From positions 868,001 through 932,000 of the forward strand of contig NZ_JAKGSB010000001.1 of NCBI RefSeq assembly GCF_021568905.1: a stretch of 64,000 bases of DNA, read 5' to 3'. This stretch comes from Zavarzinia marina (GTDB taxonomy: Bacteria; Pseudomonadota; Alphaproteobacteria; Zavarziniales; Zavarziniaceae). Both the position numbers and the translations under genes were made by a program. The notes below the pieces were generated by a model. That model had not been told where the DNA came from and ran no database searches. It worked only from the letters and a program-made list of their open reading frames with translations. This document shows positions 10,989 through 22,957 of the stretch, piece by piece (within the stretch, counting starts at the first letter, position 1; the number at the start of each line of letters is the position of its first letter).

Positions 10989-11677
10989 GGCGCATCATCC
11001 GAAGCCGCGCCGGCGGCGGGGGCGGCCGGCGCCGGATTGGCCTGCTGCGCCTCGATCGACTTCACGATGGCGGCGGTCCAGGCCTTGTAACCAGCCTGAT
11101 CCAGATGCTGGCCGTCGATGCTCTTCCAGGCGCCGGGAGCGGCGAACGCGGTCGAATTCACGTAGTGGCAGGGGCTGACGATCTGCGCCAGATAGTCCGA
11201 GAGTTCCTGCACGCGGCCGGTGGTCTTGCCGAAGGCCGGATTGTCGGTGCCCCAGGGCGGACCGATCCAGTCGCACGACAGGGACGACGAACGGATCTCG
11301 CCGGTCAGCGCCGTCACCTGATCCCAGACCCAGGCCTTGGGGAAGACCGGCGTCTTATAGGCCCCCATGGTGTCGCCCATGACGACGACGATCAGGTCGG
11401 GCTTGGTCTTGGCGATCAGATCGCGCGCGTTCCACACCGCCAGCCCCATGCCGGTCTCGCGGGTCACGGCGCCGGTGCCGGCCCGCGCCGTCCGCCCGCA
11501 GTCCGTGGTCTTGGGGGTCAGATAATCGGTCGGGGTGGCACCGCAGGCGCCATAGGCATAGACGGTCGCGCCCTCGGCGGCGAGTTGGTCGGGCAGAAGG
11601 TCGATCAGACCGCCCTGGTGGACCATGTGGCTGTCGCCGAGAATGAGGACGACGAGACCGGCAAGGATGGAATTCAT
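10982..11677 (-). CDS. SGNH-fold protein, WssF-like
   Basis: A 231-residue protein with the SGNH hydrolase blocks: GDSHMVHQ with nucleophile Ser16, VVVMGDTM in the third block, and DGQHLDQAGY carrying the terminal Asp-His pair near residue 194. GGGAGAAG just before ATG 11677 supports this start. The nucleophile elbow lies only 16 residues from the N-terminus, so the hydrophobic start is needed for the first beta strand and cannot be a cleaved signal. The C-terminal tail is Ala/Pro-rich. Size and position (after a BcsC-like gene, before AlgF-like) match WssF, proposed to supply acyl groups to WssGHI. Whether it is hydrolase or transferase cannot be read from sequence. Confidence 0.78.
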   Translation of the reverse strand: MNSILAGLVVLILGDSHMVHQGGLIDLLPDQLAAEGATVYAYGACGATPTDYLTPKTTDCGRTARAGTGAVTRETGMGLAVWNARDLIAKTKPDLIVVVMGDTMGAYKTPVFPKAWVWDQVTALTGEIRSSSLSCDWIGPPWGTDNPAFGKTTGRVQELSDYLAQIVSPCHYVNSTAFAAPGAWKSIDGQHLDQAGYKAWTAAIVKSIEAQQANPAPAAPAAGAASDDAPW

Positions 11678-11698
11678 GACTTCTCCCGATCGATGCGG

Positions 11699-14356
11699 TT
11701 AGTCGAGCGCCGGCGGTGGATAGAGTCCGGCGCTCGCCGATGGCGGGCCCAGCGTGGTGGCACCGACCCCCAGTTCCTGGGCGCGCAGTTCCTTGGCCTT
11801 CTCGAGCGCGCGGATGGCGGCACCATTCCAGCCTTCGGCCCGCAGCACCAGTCCATTGGCATAATACAATTGCGACGACGGCGTTCCCTGCTCCAGCAGG
11901 GGATCGAGCAATTGCCGGGCGCGGTCATAGTCGCTCTGGCCGATCGCGACCCAGACCGCCTGCATCGCCAGATCCTCGTCTCCCGGGGCCCGCGCCAGCA
12001 GCCGGTCGTAGATGCCGGCGGCCTGATCGTAATTGCCCGACGCGGCATAGACCCGCGCCAGCGCGCCGAGCAGGGTCGCGTTCTCGGGATCGCGGCCGAG
12101 CGGCGGCATCAGCAGGTCATAGGCCGCGCGATAGCGCTCCTGCTCGCGCAGTGCGTCGGCGCGGCCGGCGACGAGACCGGCCTCTAGATCGGCGAACTGC
12201 CGGATTTCCTCCGCCGTCCGGGCCTTGGGCTTCAGGCGCGCGACCAGGGCCTCGGTCTCGCTCTGGCTGCCGTAGCGCGCCATGACCGCGACCAGGGCCG
12301 AATAATTGGAGAGCGAGGCCCCGGCCGGCACCGGCTTCGCCAATTCGCGGCGGGCAATGGCGACGGCCTGATTCACCTCGCCCATGTCGGCCATGGTCGA
12401 CGCCACCTCGCCCCAGAGCGCGGGCGTCAGATCCTTCCGCGCGGCAAGCGTATTGAGGGCCGAAAGGGCGCGGCTCTTCTCCCCCGCCGCGGCGGCCTGA
12501 CGGGCTTCGCGCAGCGTCGTCTTCAGCACGATCTCCTGCGACAGCGTCACGATCTCCGCGCTGCGCTTCGGGCCGGGAATGGCGTTGATCAGGGCGCCCG
12601 CTTCCTGCAGGCGATTGCGGTCGAGGGCGAAGAGCGCGCCGGCGTGCAGCGCCTCGGCGCTCGGCTGCGGCTTGTCGAGGACGGCCTGCATCACCGCCTC
12701 CGCATCCGCCGCCCGGCCCTGTTCCCGCAGCAGGCGGGCATAGGCGAGACGGGCCCAGGGATCGTCCGGCGCCTTCCCGATCGCCTCGCGATAGGCGGCC
12801 ATGGCGCCGGGCATGTCGCCGGCGCGGGCCCGTGCCTCGGCCGCCGAGACGGCCTTGGCCGCTTCCGCCCGGGCCATGTCGCCGGCGACGTCGGCGCGGA
12901 TGTCCGACGGCACCCGATCCGCGAGGGCATTGGCTTCCGCCAGCTTGCCCCGCGCCACCAGCACCCGGTAGAGGCCGGTGATGACGTTCTTGTCGCGCGG
13001 CCGCAGCCGCAGGGCCTGGCGATAATAGGTCTCGGCCTCGGCGTATTTCTTCTGGCTGGCCAGCACGCTGGCGAGGAGTGCCACCGCGATCGAGCGTTCC
13101 TTGGCCTTGCCCGCCACCAGGGGCCGCAGCAGGCGTTCGGCCTGGGAATAGCGCCCGCGCTTGGCCGCACCCGATGCCGCGTAATAATCATTCATGAAGC
13201 GCGCGGCGTCGTAGAGGTCGTGATACTCGGTGCGCAGGGTCGGCTCGATCTCGATCGCCCGGTTCATGTATTTCAGCGCCTCCGCCGCCCGGCCGGACTG
13301 CATGCGCAGGCCCGCCATGCCGGTCAGGGCGTTGACGTTGTCCGGATCGAAATCCAGCGCCTTCAGGAAGAGCTTCTCGGCCTCGGCATATTTGCGGTCG
13401 GCGACGGCGGCATAGGCGAGCGTGACCGCATGTTCCGCCGTGTCGGGCTTCATCGGCTCGATCACCTTGGCCCAGCGGGACGCCACTTCGCCGTCGTCCG
13501 GATGGGCGGCGATATAGGCGTCGTATAGCGCCTGATCGGCCTTCGACGCATCGAGCCAGGTGAGCGCATCGCGCCACGAACGATCCGCCTCGACCGAAGA
13601 CGGCGCCAGCCGGGCGAGGATGCCGATCCCTTCGCGCCGCGTCACCTCGCGATAGGTCAGGATGCGGCCATAGGCGAGCTGGATGCGGAGATCGCCGGGG
13701 TTTTCCTTCGCCATGGTCCCGAGGCGGCGGCGGGCTTCCTCCCACCCTTCCTCCGTGCCGGCCATGGCGACGTAATATTCGAAGGCATATTCGAGGGGCG
13801 GCGGCAGCCCGGCGAAGGCATCGCGGTAGATCTTCACCGCGCCGGCCGAATCGCCGGCCTTGGCGGCGGCGCGCGCCTGTTCGATCAGTTCGGGCGAGAT
13901 CTGGCCCCGGGCCATGGCCATCTTCAGCCGCTCGACCCGGACATTGCCCGGATGCGCCGCCGCGAGCCGCGCGAGATAGGCTTCCGCTTCCTCGGTCTCG
14001 CCTTCGTCGATGGCGACGAGGCCGGCCTGGAACAGAGCGTCGGGATTGTCCGGCTCGATCTTCAGGACCTGAACCAGCAGCGATTTGGCGAGATCGGGCC
14101 GCCCCTGCTGGCGCCAATAGGAGGCGCGCTGCAAGAGATCCTCGACCGAGACTTCGGGCTTCGCTTCGGTGGGCGCGATCGGCGCCACCTTCACAGCGTC
14201 CTCATTCGGCAGCAGCACGTCTTCGGCCGATGCGGACATGGTGCCGAGGACGGCGAACAGCATGGCGGCCGGGAACGCCGCCCACGGGAACGCCGCCCAC
14301 CGGCGCCGCGCCGAAGCGGGGCACCGGGAAGAAAGCGACGCTGTCAGATCTGCCAT
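11699..14356 (-). CDS. BcsC-like TPR protein without outer-membrane barrel
   Basis: An 885-residue exported protein built almost wholly of tetratricopeptide repeats. ATG 14356 (MADLTASLS) gives a signal sequence ending SASA; starts at 14401 or 14410 in the same frame would add 15-18 residues, and no ribosome site decides. Two stretches read like BcsC, the periplasmic/outer-membrane subunit of cellulose export: YWRQQGRPDLAKSLLVQVL near residue 75 and ILTYREVTRREGIGILARLA near 235. BcsC is ~1150-1300 residues and ends in a beta-barrel pore; here the chain stops after the last TPR with a short Pro-rich tail. It heads the acetylation genes with a 21-base gap to the next, the place of wssE. An N-terminal BcsC relative that scaffolds the complex is likely; export of polymer by this protein alone is not. 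Confidence 0.75.
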   Translation of the reverse strand: MADLTASLSSRCPASARRRWAAFPWAAFPAAMLFAVLGTMSASAEDVLLPNEDAVKVAPIAPTEAKPEVSVEDLLQRASYWRQQGRPDLAKSLLVQVLKIEPDNPDALFQAGLVAIDEGETEEAEAYLARLAAAHPGNVRVERLKMAMARGQISPELIEQARAAAKAGDSAGAVKIYRDAFAGLPPPLEYAFEYYVAMAGTEEGWEEARRRLGTMAKENPGDLRIQLAYGRILTYREVTRREGIGILARLAPSSVEADRSWRDALTWLDASKADQALYDAYIAAHPDDGEVASRWAKVIEPMKPDTAEHAVTLAYAAVADRKYAEAEKLFLKALDFDPDNVNALTGMAGLRMQSGRAAEALKYMNRAIEIEPTLRTEYHDLYDAARFMNDYYAASGAAKRGRYSQAERLLRPLVAGKAKERSIAVALLASVLASQKKYAEAETYYRQALRLRPRDKNVITGLYRVLVARGKLAEANALADRVPSDIRADVAGDMARAEAAKAVSAAEARARAGDMPGAMAAYREAIGKAPDDPWARLAYARLLREQGRAADAEAVMQAVLDKPQPSAEALHAGALFALDRNRLQEAGALINAIPGPKRSAEIVTLSQEIVLKTTLREARQAAAAGEKSRALSALNTLAARKDLTPALWGEVASTMADMGEVNQAVAIARRELAKPVPAGASLSNYSALVAVMARYGSQSETEALVARLKPKARTAEEIRQFADLEAGLVAGRADALREQERYRAAYDLLMPPLGRDPENATLLGALARVYAASGNYDQAAGIYDRLLARAPGDEDLAMQAVWVAIGQSDYDRARQLLDPLLEQGTPSSQLYYANGLVLRAEGWNGAAIRALEKAKELRAQELGVGATTLGPPSASAGLYPPPALD

Positions 14357-14472
14357 GCCTCGTTCCGGAAGAAGCGGTCGGGCCACGCGGGCCGAATCCA
14401 TTCCTCCCATTTTGGAACGTCTAGGTTAATTTTTCACCATTTTCGATGGCGTCGCCGTGCCGCGACGCGGGA

Positions 14473-14943
14473 TCAGGACAGCGCGGCCTTCACCAAAGGG
14501 CTGGCCTTGCCGAAATCCATGGTGCCGCCGTGACGTTCGCGCAGCATGGCCATCACCTTGCCCATGTCCTTCATGCCGGCGGCGCCGGTATCGGCGACGG
14601 CGGCGGCGATGGCCGATTTCATCTCGTCCTCGGACATCTGCTGGGGCAGATAATCCTCGATCACCGCGATCTCGGCGCGCTCCTTCTCCGCCAGTTCGGG
14701 GCGGCCGCCCTTCTCATAGGCTTCGATCGAGTCGCGGCGCTGCTTGACCAGTTTCTGCAGCACGTTGACCAGTTCCGCCTCGCCCACGCCGCCGTCCGGG
14801 CCTTCCGTGCGCGCGGCGATGTCGCGATCCTTGAAGGCCGCGAGGATCATGCGGATCGTGGTCACACGCGTCATGTCCTTGGCGCGCATGGCGTCCTTCA
14901 TGGCCCCGTTCAGGCGATCGCGCAGCATTTCGGTGTCTCCCAT
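14473..14943 (-). CDS. GatB/YqeY domain protein
   Basis: A 156-residue soluble protein of the YqeY family, related to the tail domain of the amidotransferase subunit GatB. It starts MGDTEMLRDRLNGAMKDAMR and contains the family block VTTIRMILAAFKDR and the C-terminal MGKVMAMLRERHGG, which fit YqeY closely. ATG 14943 is chosen; TTG 14949 in frame is possible. The gene is divergent from carA, an arrangement often seen in alphaproteobacteria. Cellular role is unknown in the family beyond possible tRNA-dependent amidation. Confidence 0.9.
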   Translation of the reverse strand: MGDTEMLRDRLNGAMKDAMRAKDMTRVTTIRMILAAFKDRDIAARTEGPDGGVGEAELVNVLQKLVKQRRDSIEAYEKGGRPELAEKERAEIAVIEDYLPQQMSEDEMKSAIAAAVADTGAAGMKDMGKVMAMLRERHGGTMDFGKASPLVKAALS

Positions 14944-15106
14944 CGTCAAGAGTTTGCGCGCACATTAACGCACCTCGCCAAGCCTAGCCATAAGCCGTTG
15001 ACGAGCATGGCAAATTCCGCAGGGCGGCATGACTTGACTGCACATGCGGGCCCCATTATGGTCCGCCCGATTTGACCGGCGGGCACCCCCGCCGTGGAGT
15101 TTCCCG

Positions 15107-16319
15107 ATGACGACGCCCGCTTCCGTGCCCCCGCTTTCCCCGCGGGGCGGCATTCCTGACGACGCGCGCCAAACCGCCGATGCGGTCGCCGGCGCCAAGC
15201 CCACCGGCGTTCTGGTTCTCGCCGACGGCACCATCCTCTATGGCCGAGGACTGGGCGCCGAGGGCGACGCGGTCGGCGAGGTGTGCTTCAACACGTCGAT
15301 GACCGGCTATCAGGAGATCCTGACCGATCCTTCCTATTGCGGCCAGATCATCACCTTCACCTTCCCCCATGTCGGCAACGTCGGCACGAATTTCGAGGAT
15401 ATCGAGAGCCAGGGCCCGGCCGCGCGCGGCCTGGTGCTGCGCGCCGACATCACCGAGCCGTCGTCGTGGCGCGCCGCCAGCCATCTGGACGCCTGGTGCC
15501 GCCAGCGCGGCCTGGTCGGCATCGCGGGCGTCGACACGCGGCGCCTGACCCGGCTGATCCGGGCCGGCGCACCGAACGGCGTCATCGCCCACAGCCCGAC
15601 CGGCACCTTCGATCTCGACGCCCTGAAGGCCAAGGCCGCCGCCTTCCCCGGCCTCGAAGGTCTCGACCTCGCCAGGGAAGTCTCCTGCCGCCAGACCTAT
15701 GCCTGGGACGAGACCCTGTGGAATCTCGGTGCAGGCTATGGCCGGCAGGAGAATGCGCAGTTCCACATCGTCGCCATCGATTATGGCGTGAAGCGGAACA
15801 TCCTGCGCTGCCTCGCCAATACCGGCGCGCGTGTGACCGTCGTCCCCGGCGACACCTCGGCGGCGGACGTGCTGGCGCTGTCGCCCGACGGTGTCTTCCT
15901 GTCGAACGGGCCCGGTGATCCGGCGGCGACCGGCGAATATGCCGTCCCGGTGATCAAGGCCCTGATCGACAGCGGCAAGCCGGTGTTCGGCATCTGCCTC
16001 GGCCATCAGATGCTGGCCTTGGCGCTCGGCGCCAGGACCGCGAAGATGAAGCAGGGCCACCGGGGCGCCAATCACCCGGTGAAGGACAAGACCACCGGCA
16101 AGGTGGAGATCACCAGCCAGAACCACGGCTTCGTCGTCCTGCCCGAAACCCTGCCGGCGAATGCCGAGGAGACCCATGTCTCCCTCTTCGACGGCACCAA
16201 CGAGGGGCTGCGCATGCTCGACCGCCCGGTCTTCTCCGTCCAGTACCACCCGGAAGCCTCCCCAGGGCCGGAGGACAGCCATTACCTCTTCGACCGTTTC
16301 ATCGATCTGGTGAAGTCCC

Positions 16320-16327
<8 letters not shown>
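15107..16327 (+). CDS. carA: Carbamoyl-phosphate synthase small subunit
   Basis: CarA releases ammonia from glutamine for carbamoyl-phosphate synthesis (arginine and pyrimidines). At 406 residues the length fits, with an extended N-terminus before the conserved [11 protein letters not shown]. The class I glutaminase triad is visible: Cys in [10 protein letters not shown], His and Glu in [13 protein letters not shown] 15107 (MTTPASVPP) is chosen over open sequence upstream to 15044. Its stop overlaps the carB start by 8 bases, so the two subunits are translationally coupled. Confidence 0.97.
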
Positions 16328-19547
<3,220 letters not shown>

Positions 19548-19557
19548 CGACCGTGCA

Positions 19558-19588
19558 TGCCCGATCGGCTCTTCCGGCCGGTCGGGCA
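19558..19588 (+). terminator. Hairpin between carB and greA
   Basis: A 12-base arm at 19558-19569 pairs with 19577-19588 (one G-U pair) around a 7-base loop, 10 bases after the carB stop. No T-run follows, so it may be a weak terminator or an mRNA-stabilising hairpin. Confidence 0.45.
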
Positions 19589-19646
19589 TCCGCAACTCGG
19601 GCCGCCTGTTCCGGGCCGGCCCCGTAGACTTACAGGTAGAGGGGCG

Positions 19647-20120
19647 ATGGAAAAAGTGCCCATGACGGCGGGGGGCTACGAAGCCCTCGAAGCCGAACTG
19701 AAGCGATTGAAGACCGTGGATCGCCCGTCGGTGATCCAGGCGATCTCGGCCGCGCGCGAGCACGGCGATCTTTCGGAGAACGCCGAATATCACGCCGCCA
19801 AGGAGCGGCAGAGCTTCATCGAGACCCGCGTCCTCGAACTCGAGGACAAGATCTCGCGCGCCCAGGTCATCGACGTCTCGAAACTCTCGGGCGAAGTGGT
19901 GAAATTCGGCGCCACCATCACCCTGGTGGACGCCGACACGGACGAGGAAGTGGTCTATCAGATCGTCGGCGTCGACGAAGCCGACGTGAAGGCCGGCCGC
20001 CTCTCCGTCTCTTCCCCGGTTGCCCGCGCCATGATCGGCAAGACCGTCGGCGACGAGATCGAGGTCACCACCCCCGGCGGCCATAAATCCTACGAGATCC
20101 TGAAGGTGAAATTCGGCTGA
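19647..20120 (+). CDS. greA: Transcription elongation factor GreA
   Basis: GreA rescues backtracked RNA polymerase by stimulating transcript cleavage. The 157-residue protein shows the N-terminal coiled coil with the acidic tip ([20 protein letters not shown], residues ~36-55) and the C-terminal FKBP-like domain with [22 protein letters not shown] before ATG 19647 is the ribosome site. Length is standard. It follows carB by 99 bases and ends in a strong terminator. Confidence 0.97.
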   Translation: MEKVPMTAGGYEALEAELKRLKTVDRPSVIQAISAAREHGDLSENAEYHAAKERQSFIETRVLELEDKISRAQVIDVSKLSGEVVKFGATITLVDADTDEEVVYQIVGVDEADVKAGRLSVSSPVARAMIGKTVGDEIEVTTPGGHKSYEILKVKFG

Positions 20121-20171
20121 ATCGCCCCGTGCCGATCGCCGGCACGCGCGGACAGCGGATCCGAACGGCAT

Positions 20172-20201
20172 GAATGCCCCCGGCCGTCGCCGGGGGCATT
20201 C
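20172..20201 (+). terminator. Terminator of greA
   Basis: A perfect 13-base stem (20172-20184 with 20189-20201) closes a 4-base loop and is followed by CGTTTG. It lies 50 bases after greA and fits a rho-independent terminator with a short T-run. Confidence 0.75.
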
Positions 20202-20238
20202 CGTTTGTGGCGATCAGTTGTAACGATCGACCAGTCGC

Positions 20239-20263
20239 GGCGGCCGGATCGAACCCGGCCGCC
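20239..20263 (-). terminator. Hairpin downstream of phospholipase C gene
   Basis: A 9-base G/C stem (20239-20247 with 20255-20263) and 7-base loop lie 30 bases past the stop codon of the phospholipase gene on the minus strand. There is no clear T-run, so termination strength is uncertain. Confidence 0.45.
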
Positions 20264-20292
20264 TGACCTTTCGATGCCGGATCAGACCCGGA

Positions 20293-22473
20293 TCAGACCT
20301 GGCCGAAGGCCGGGTCGGAAACGCTCGGCTGGCCGTTTTCCATGCGGCCGGCATAGCGCCGGGTGAACACCGATTGCTCGGTCTCGCCCGCCGTATAGTC
20401 ATAGATGGTGTAGTCGTACCAGTTGCTGCTGTCCTTCAGGTCGCGACGCACGACGATGCGCTCGCCCGGGCTCAGGTGCTGGTTCGAGGCATAGGTCTCA
20501 TAGGCATTGGCCACGATGCGAAGGTGGCAGCTGCGCTTGCCGTTGTTGGTCAGCACGATGTTCACGTGCTGGCTGTCGCGGTCGAAGCGGAAGTCGACCT
20601 CGGGGATCGCGAGACCCGCCTTGCCGGCTTCATTGACGTCGCCGACGAAGTGACGGTGATAGCCGTTCGGCCCCAGGAGCCAGAGGTCGTAACGGCCGTC
20701 GTCGCCCGTGATGTCCCATTCGCCGAACAGATGCTTGCCGGCCTCGACCGAATAGCGGCGCGGCACCCGGTCGAGATGCAGCTTGTCGTAGACGTGGAAC
20801 ACGGCGCCCGCCGTGCCCAGATTGCGGAAGCGCAGCCGGATCGAGTCCGCGTCGGTCGTCGCATCGACGTCGAGATCGTAGGGCAGCGGCCGCGAAAGCC
20901 GCAGGCCCTGGGCCTGGACCGGGATCGCCTGGTCGGCCTCGGCCGGCACGGGCACCTGGGCACGCATTTCCTGCTCGGCGCGGATCGCGTCGGCGGCGGT
21001 CTTGGTGCGGGACGGCAGCTCCGGCACCTCGGCGTTCGGGTTGACGAAGTCGAAGGCCGACATCAGGTCACCGCAGAAGGCCTTGCGGTAGGGGCTGACG
21101 TTGGTCTCGGCGACGCCGAAGCGGGTTTCCAGGAACCGCAGGACCGAGGTGTGGTCGAAGGTTTCCGAATTGACCCAGCCGCCGCGGCTCCAGGGCGAGA
21201 CGATGTAGCAGGGAACGCGCGGGCCCGGACCGTAGACGCGGCCGTCCGGCGACGGCTGGCCCCTGGTGCCTTCCGGCTTCGGGTGAACGAAGCGTTCGAC
21301 CGTCAGTTCGCTCTCCTTGATGGTCGAGGCGCCGGCCGGCGTGCCGTCCTCGTTCATCGAATAGACGCAGGGCGGCGGCATGTGGTCGAAGAAGCCGTCG
21401 TTCTCGTCGAAATTGACGATGAGGACGGTCTTCGACCAGACCTCCGGATAGGCGACCAGCGAGGCCAGCACCTTCTGGGTATACCAGGCACCCTGCACCG
21501 GGCTGGACGGGCCCGGATGTTCGCTGTAGGTGCGCGGCGCGACAATCCAGCTCACCTGCGGCAGATGGCCGATACGGACGTCGCCGGCGAATTCCTGGAG
21601 CAGGCCGCCCTTCGGCATGGTGTTGCCGCAGCCCTTGTAGAGCGGATTCACCCGCTCCAGCTTCTGGCGGTATTCGGTATAGGGCGAACCGTTCGAATTG
21701 TTGCCGACGTCCTCGTTGGCCTTGCGATAGGTGCGGAAGCCGTGCAGCGAGTTGTCGGTATAGTTGTCCGGCATGTTCTGATAGACCTTCCAGGTCACGC
21801 CGGCGTCCTGCAGGCGCTCCGGATAGGTCTTCCAGGTGAAGCCTTCGGAGGACGGGCCGAGGTCGTCCCATTCGTTGACGACCTGGGCGACGCCCGCGCC
21901 GGTCGGGCCGTTGGTCCCGGTCCACAGGAACATGCGGTTCGGATTGGTGCCGCCGTGCAGCGCGCAGTGATAAGCGTCGCAGACGGTGAAGGCATTGGCC
22001 AGCGCGTACTGGAATTCCAGTTCGGCTTCCTCGTAATGGCCCATCGAATGGTCGCGCTTGTAGAGCGGCCATTGGGCCATGCGGCCGTGATCCCAGGCAT
22101 TCTGGGCATCGCTCCAGGAGTGCGGCGTGCCGCTGACGCGCTGGGCGTTGCCCTGGGTCGCGTCGAGGTGGTACGGCGTGACGATACGGGTGCCGTTCGA
22201 CTGCTGGAAGGCGTTGCGGCCGTCCGGCAGCGGCATCGCCAGCCGGTCGCCGAAGCCGCGCACGCCCGACATGGTGCCGAAGTAATGGTCGAACGAACGG
22301 TTCTCCTGCATCAGGATGACCACATGTTCGACGTCCATGATGGATTTGGTGGCGTTGTTGGCCTCGATCGCCAGCGCCTGCCGGATGACCGGCGGAAACG
22401 CCGACATCGCGGTCGCCATGCCGGCCAGCGCGCCGGCATTCTTCAAGAAATCTCGCCTGTTCTTATCGGTCAT
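20293..22473 (-). CDS. Phosphocholine-type phospholipase C, Tat-exported
   Basis: A 726-residue enzyme that cleaves phosphatidylcholine or sphingomyelin head groups outside the cytoplasm. ATG 22473 has GGGAG seven bases upstream and gives the Tat signal NRRDFLKNAGALAG. The phosphoesterase domain starts with VVILMQENRSFDHYFG (residues ~50-65) and continues to NFDENDGFFDHMPPP near 350. The last ~200 residues hold two DUF756-like beta domains (for example RRYSVEAGKHLFGEWDITG), the usual layout of PlcH/PlcN-type enzymes. It stands alone between greA and ilvE with a long upstream region. Phosphate control is common in this family but no clear Pho box was seen. Confidence 0.93.
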   Translation of the reverse strand: MTDKNRRDFLKNAGALAGMATAMSAFPPVIRQALAIEANNATKSIMDVEHVVILMQENRSFDHYFGTMSGVRGFGDRLAMPLPDGRNAFQQSNGTRIVTPYHLDATQGNAQRVSGTPHSWSDAQNAWDHGRMAQWPLYKRDHSMGHYEEAELEFQYALANAFTVCDAYHCALHGGTNPNRMFLWTGTNGPTGAGVAQVVNEWDDLGPSSEGFTWKTYPERLQDAGVTWKVYQNMPDNYTDNSLHGFRTYRKANEDVGNNSNGSPYTEYRQKLERVNPLYKGCGNTMPKGGLLQEFAGDVRIGHLPQVSWIVAPRTYSEHPGPSSPVQGAWYTQKVLASLVAYPEVWSKTVLIVNFDENDGFFDHMPPPCVYSMNEDGTPAGASTIKESELTVERFVHPKPEGTRGQPSPDGRVYGPGPRVPCYIVSPWSRGGWVNSETFDHTSVLRFLETRFGVAETNVSPYRKAFCGDLMSAFDFVNPNAEVPELPSRTKTAADAIRAEQEMRAQVPVPAEADQAIPVQAQGLRLSRPLPYDLDVDATTDADSIRLRFRNLGTAGAVFHVYDKLHLDRVPRRYSVEAGKHLFGEWDITGDDGRYDLWLLGPNGYHRHFVGDVNEAGKAGLAIPEVDFRFDRDSQHVNIVLTNNGKRSCHLRIVANAYETYASNQHLSPGERIVVRRDLKDSSNWYDYTIYDYTAGETEQSVFTRRYAGRMENGQPSVSDPAFGQV

Positions 22474-22582
22474 GTTGAACTCCCTCAACCCTACGCAAGA
22501 CGGGGACGCACGGACCCGTCAGCCGGAATTCGCCGGCTGGCGCAGCCTTACAGTCGTGTCGGCATCGTGGGATGATGCTGAT

Positions 22583-22603
22583 TACGCCCCCTGACGGGGC
22601 GTA
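22583..22603. repeat. Perfect 8-base inverted repeat
   Basis: TACGCCCC at 22583-22590 and its complement at 22596-22603 are separated by 5 bases. It lies ~110 bases before the phospholipase start, in its probable leader; it could be an mRNA hairpin or an operator. Confidence 0.4.
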
Positions 22604-22910
22604 GCGGAGGCGGCCGGTCGCGTATCGTGGGAAGACGTCCCCCCGCCTTCTCCGCCTCGATCCGCACCGCTCCGGATTCGCGAGGGGGATGGTGAAACCG
22701 CTTCGTTACCGAGCGATGTCAGAATGGAATCCGTTTTAGTAACAATCCGAGACACGGGCGGGCCGCCGCCGCGCCAGGCGCGGCAATCCGCCGCTTTCGG
22801 CCGGCTTGCGCTTTTCGCATGAGCCCATGCGCCGTGTCTCGACGGCGCCGGATTGACGCGCGACGACTCGGACGCGGACGCGATCAGTTACAAATTTTTC
22901 GAAGAATGGG

Positions 22911-22940
22911 CCGCTTCCCCACCCGTCCGGGGGGAAGCGG
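22911..22940 (-). terminator. Probable terminator of ilvE
   Basis: A perfect 10-base stem (22911-22920 with 22931-22940) and 10-base loop lie 18 bases past the ilvE stop. On the minus strand it is followed by CCCATTCTTC and then an AT-rich run. Confidence 0.6.
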
Positions 22941-22957
22941 CGAAAGGCGCTCCGGCC

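Larger units (their letters stand above)
22474..22957. other. Gene-free region between phospholipase C and ilvE
   Basis: No convincing gene lies in these 484 bases. They contain the ilvE terminator, a short perfect inverted repeat (22583-22603) and, at ~22715-22750, a lower-GC stretch that is the most likely place for the phospholipase promoter (read on the minus strand). Exact promoter boxes could not be assigned. Confidence 0.5.

Noticed and set aside
20374..22575. Plus-strand open frame of ~730 codons opposite phospholipase C
   Set aside because: Shadow of the phospholipase gene; no motif, no ribosome site.
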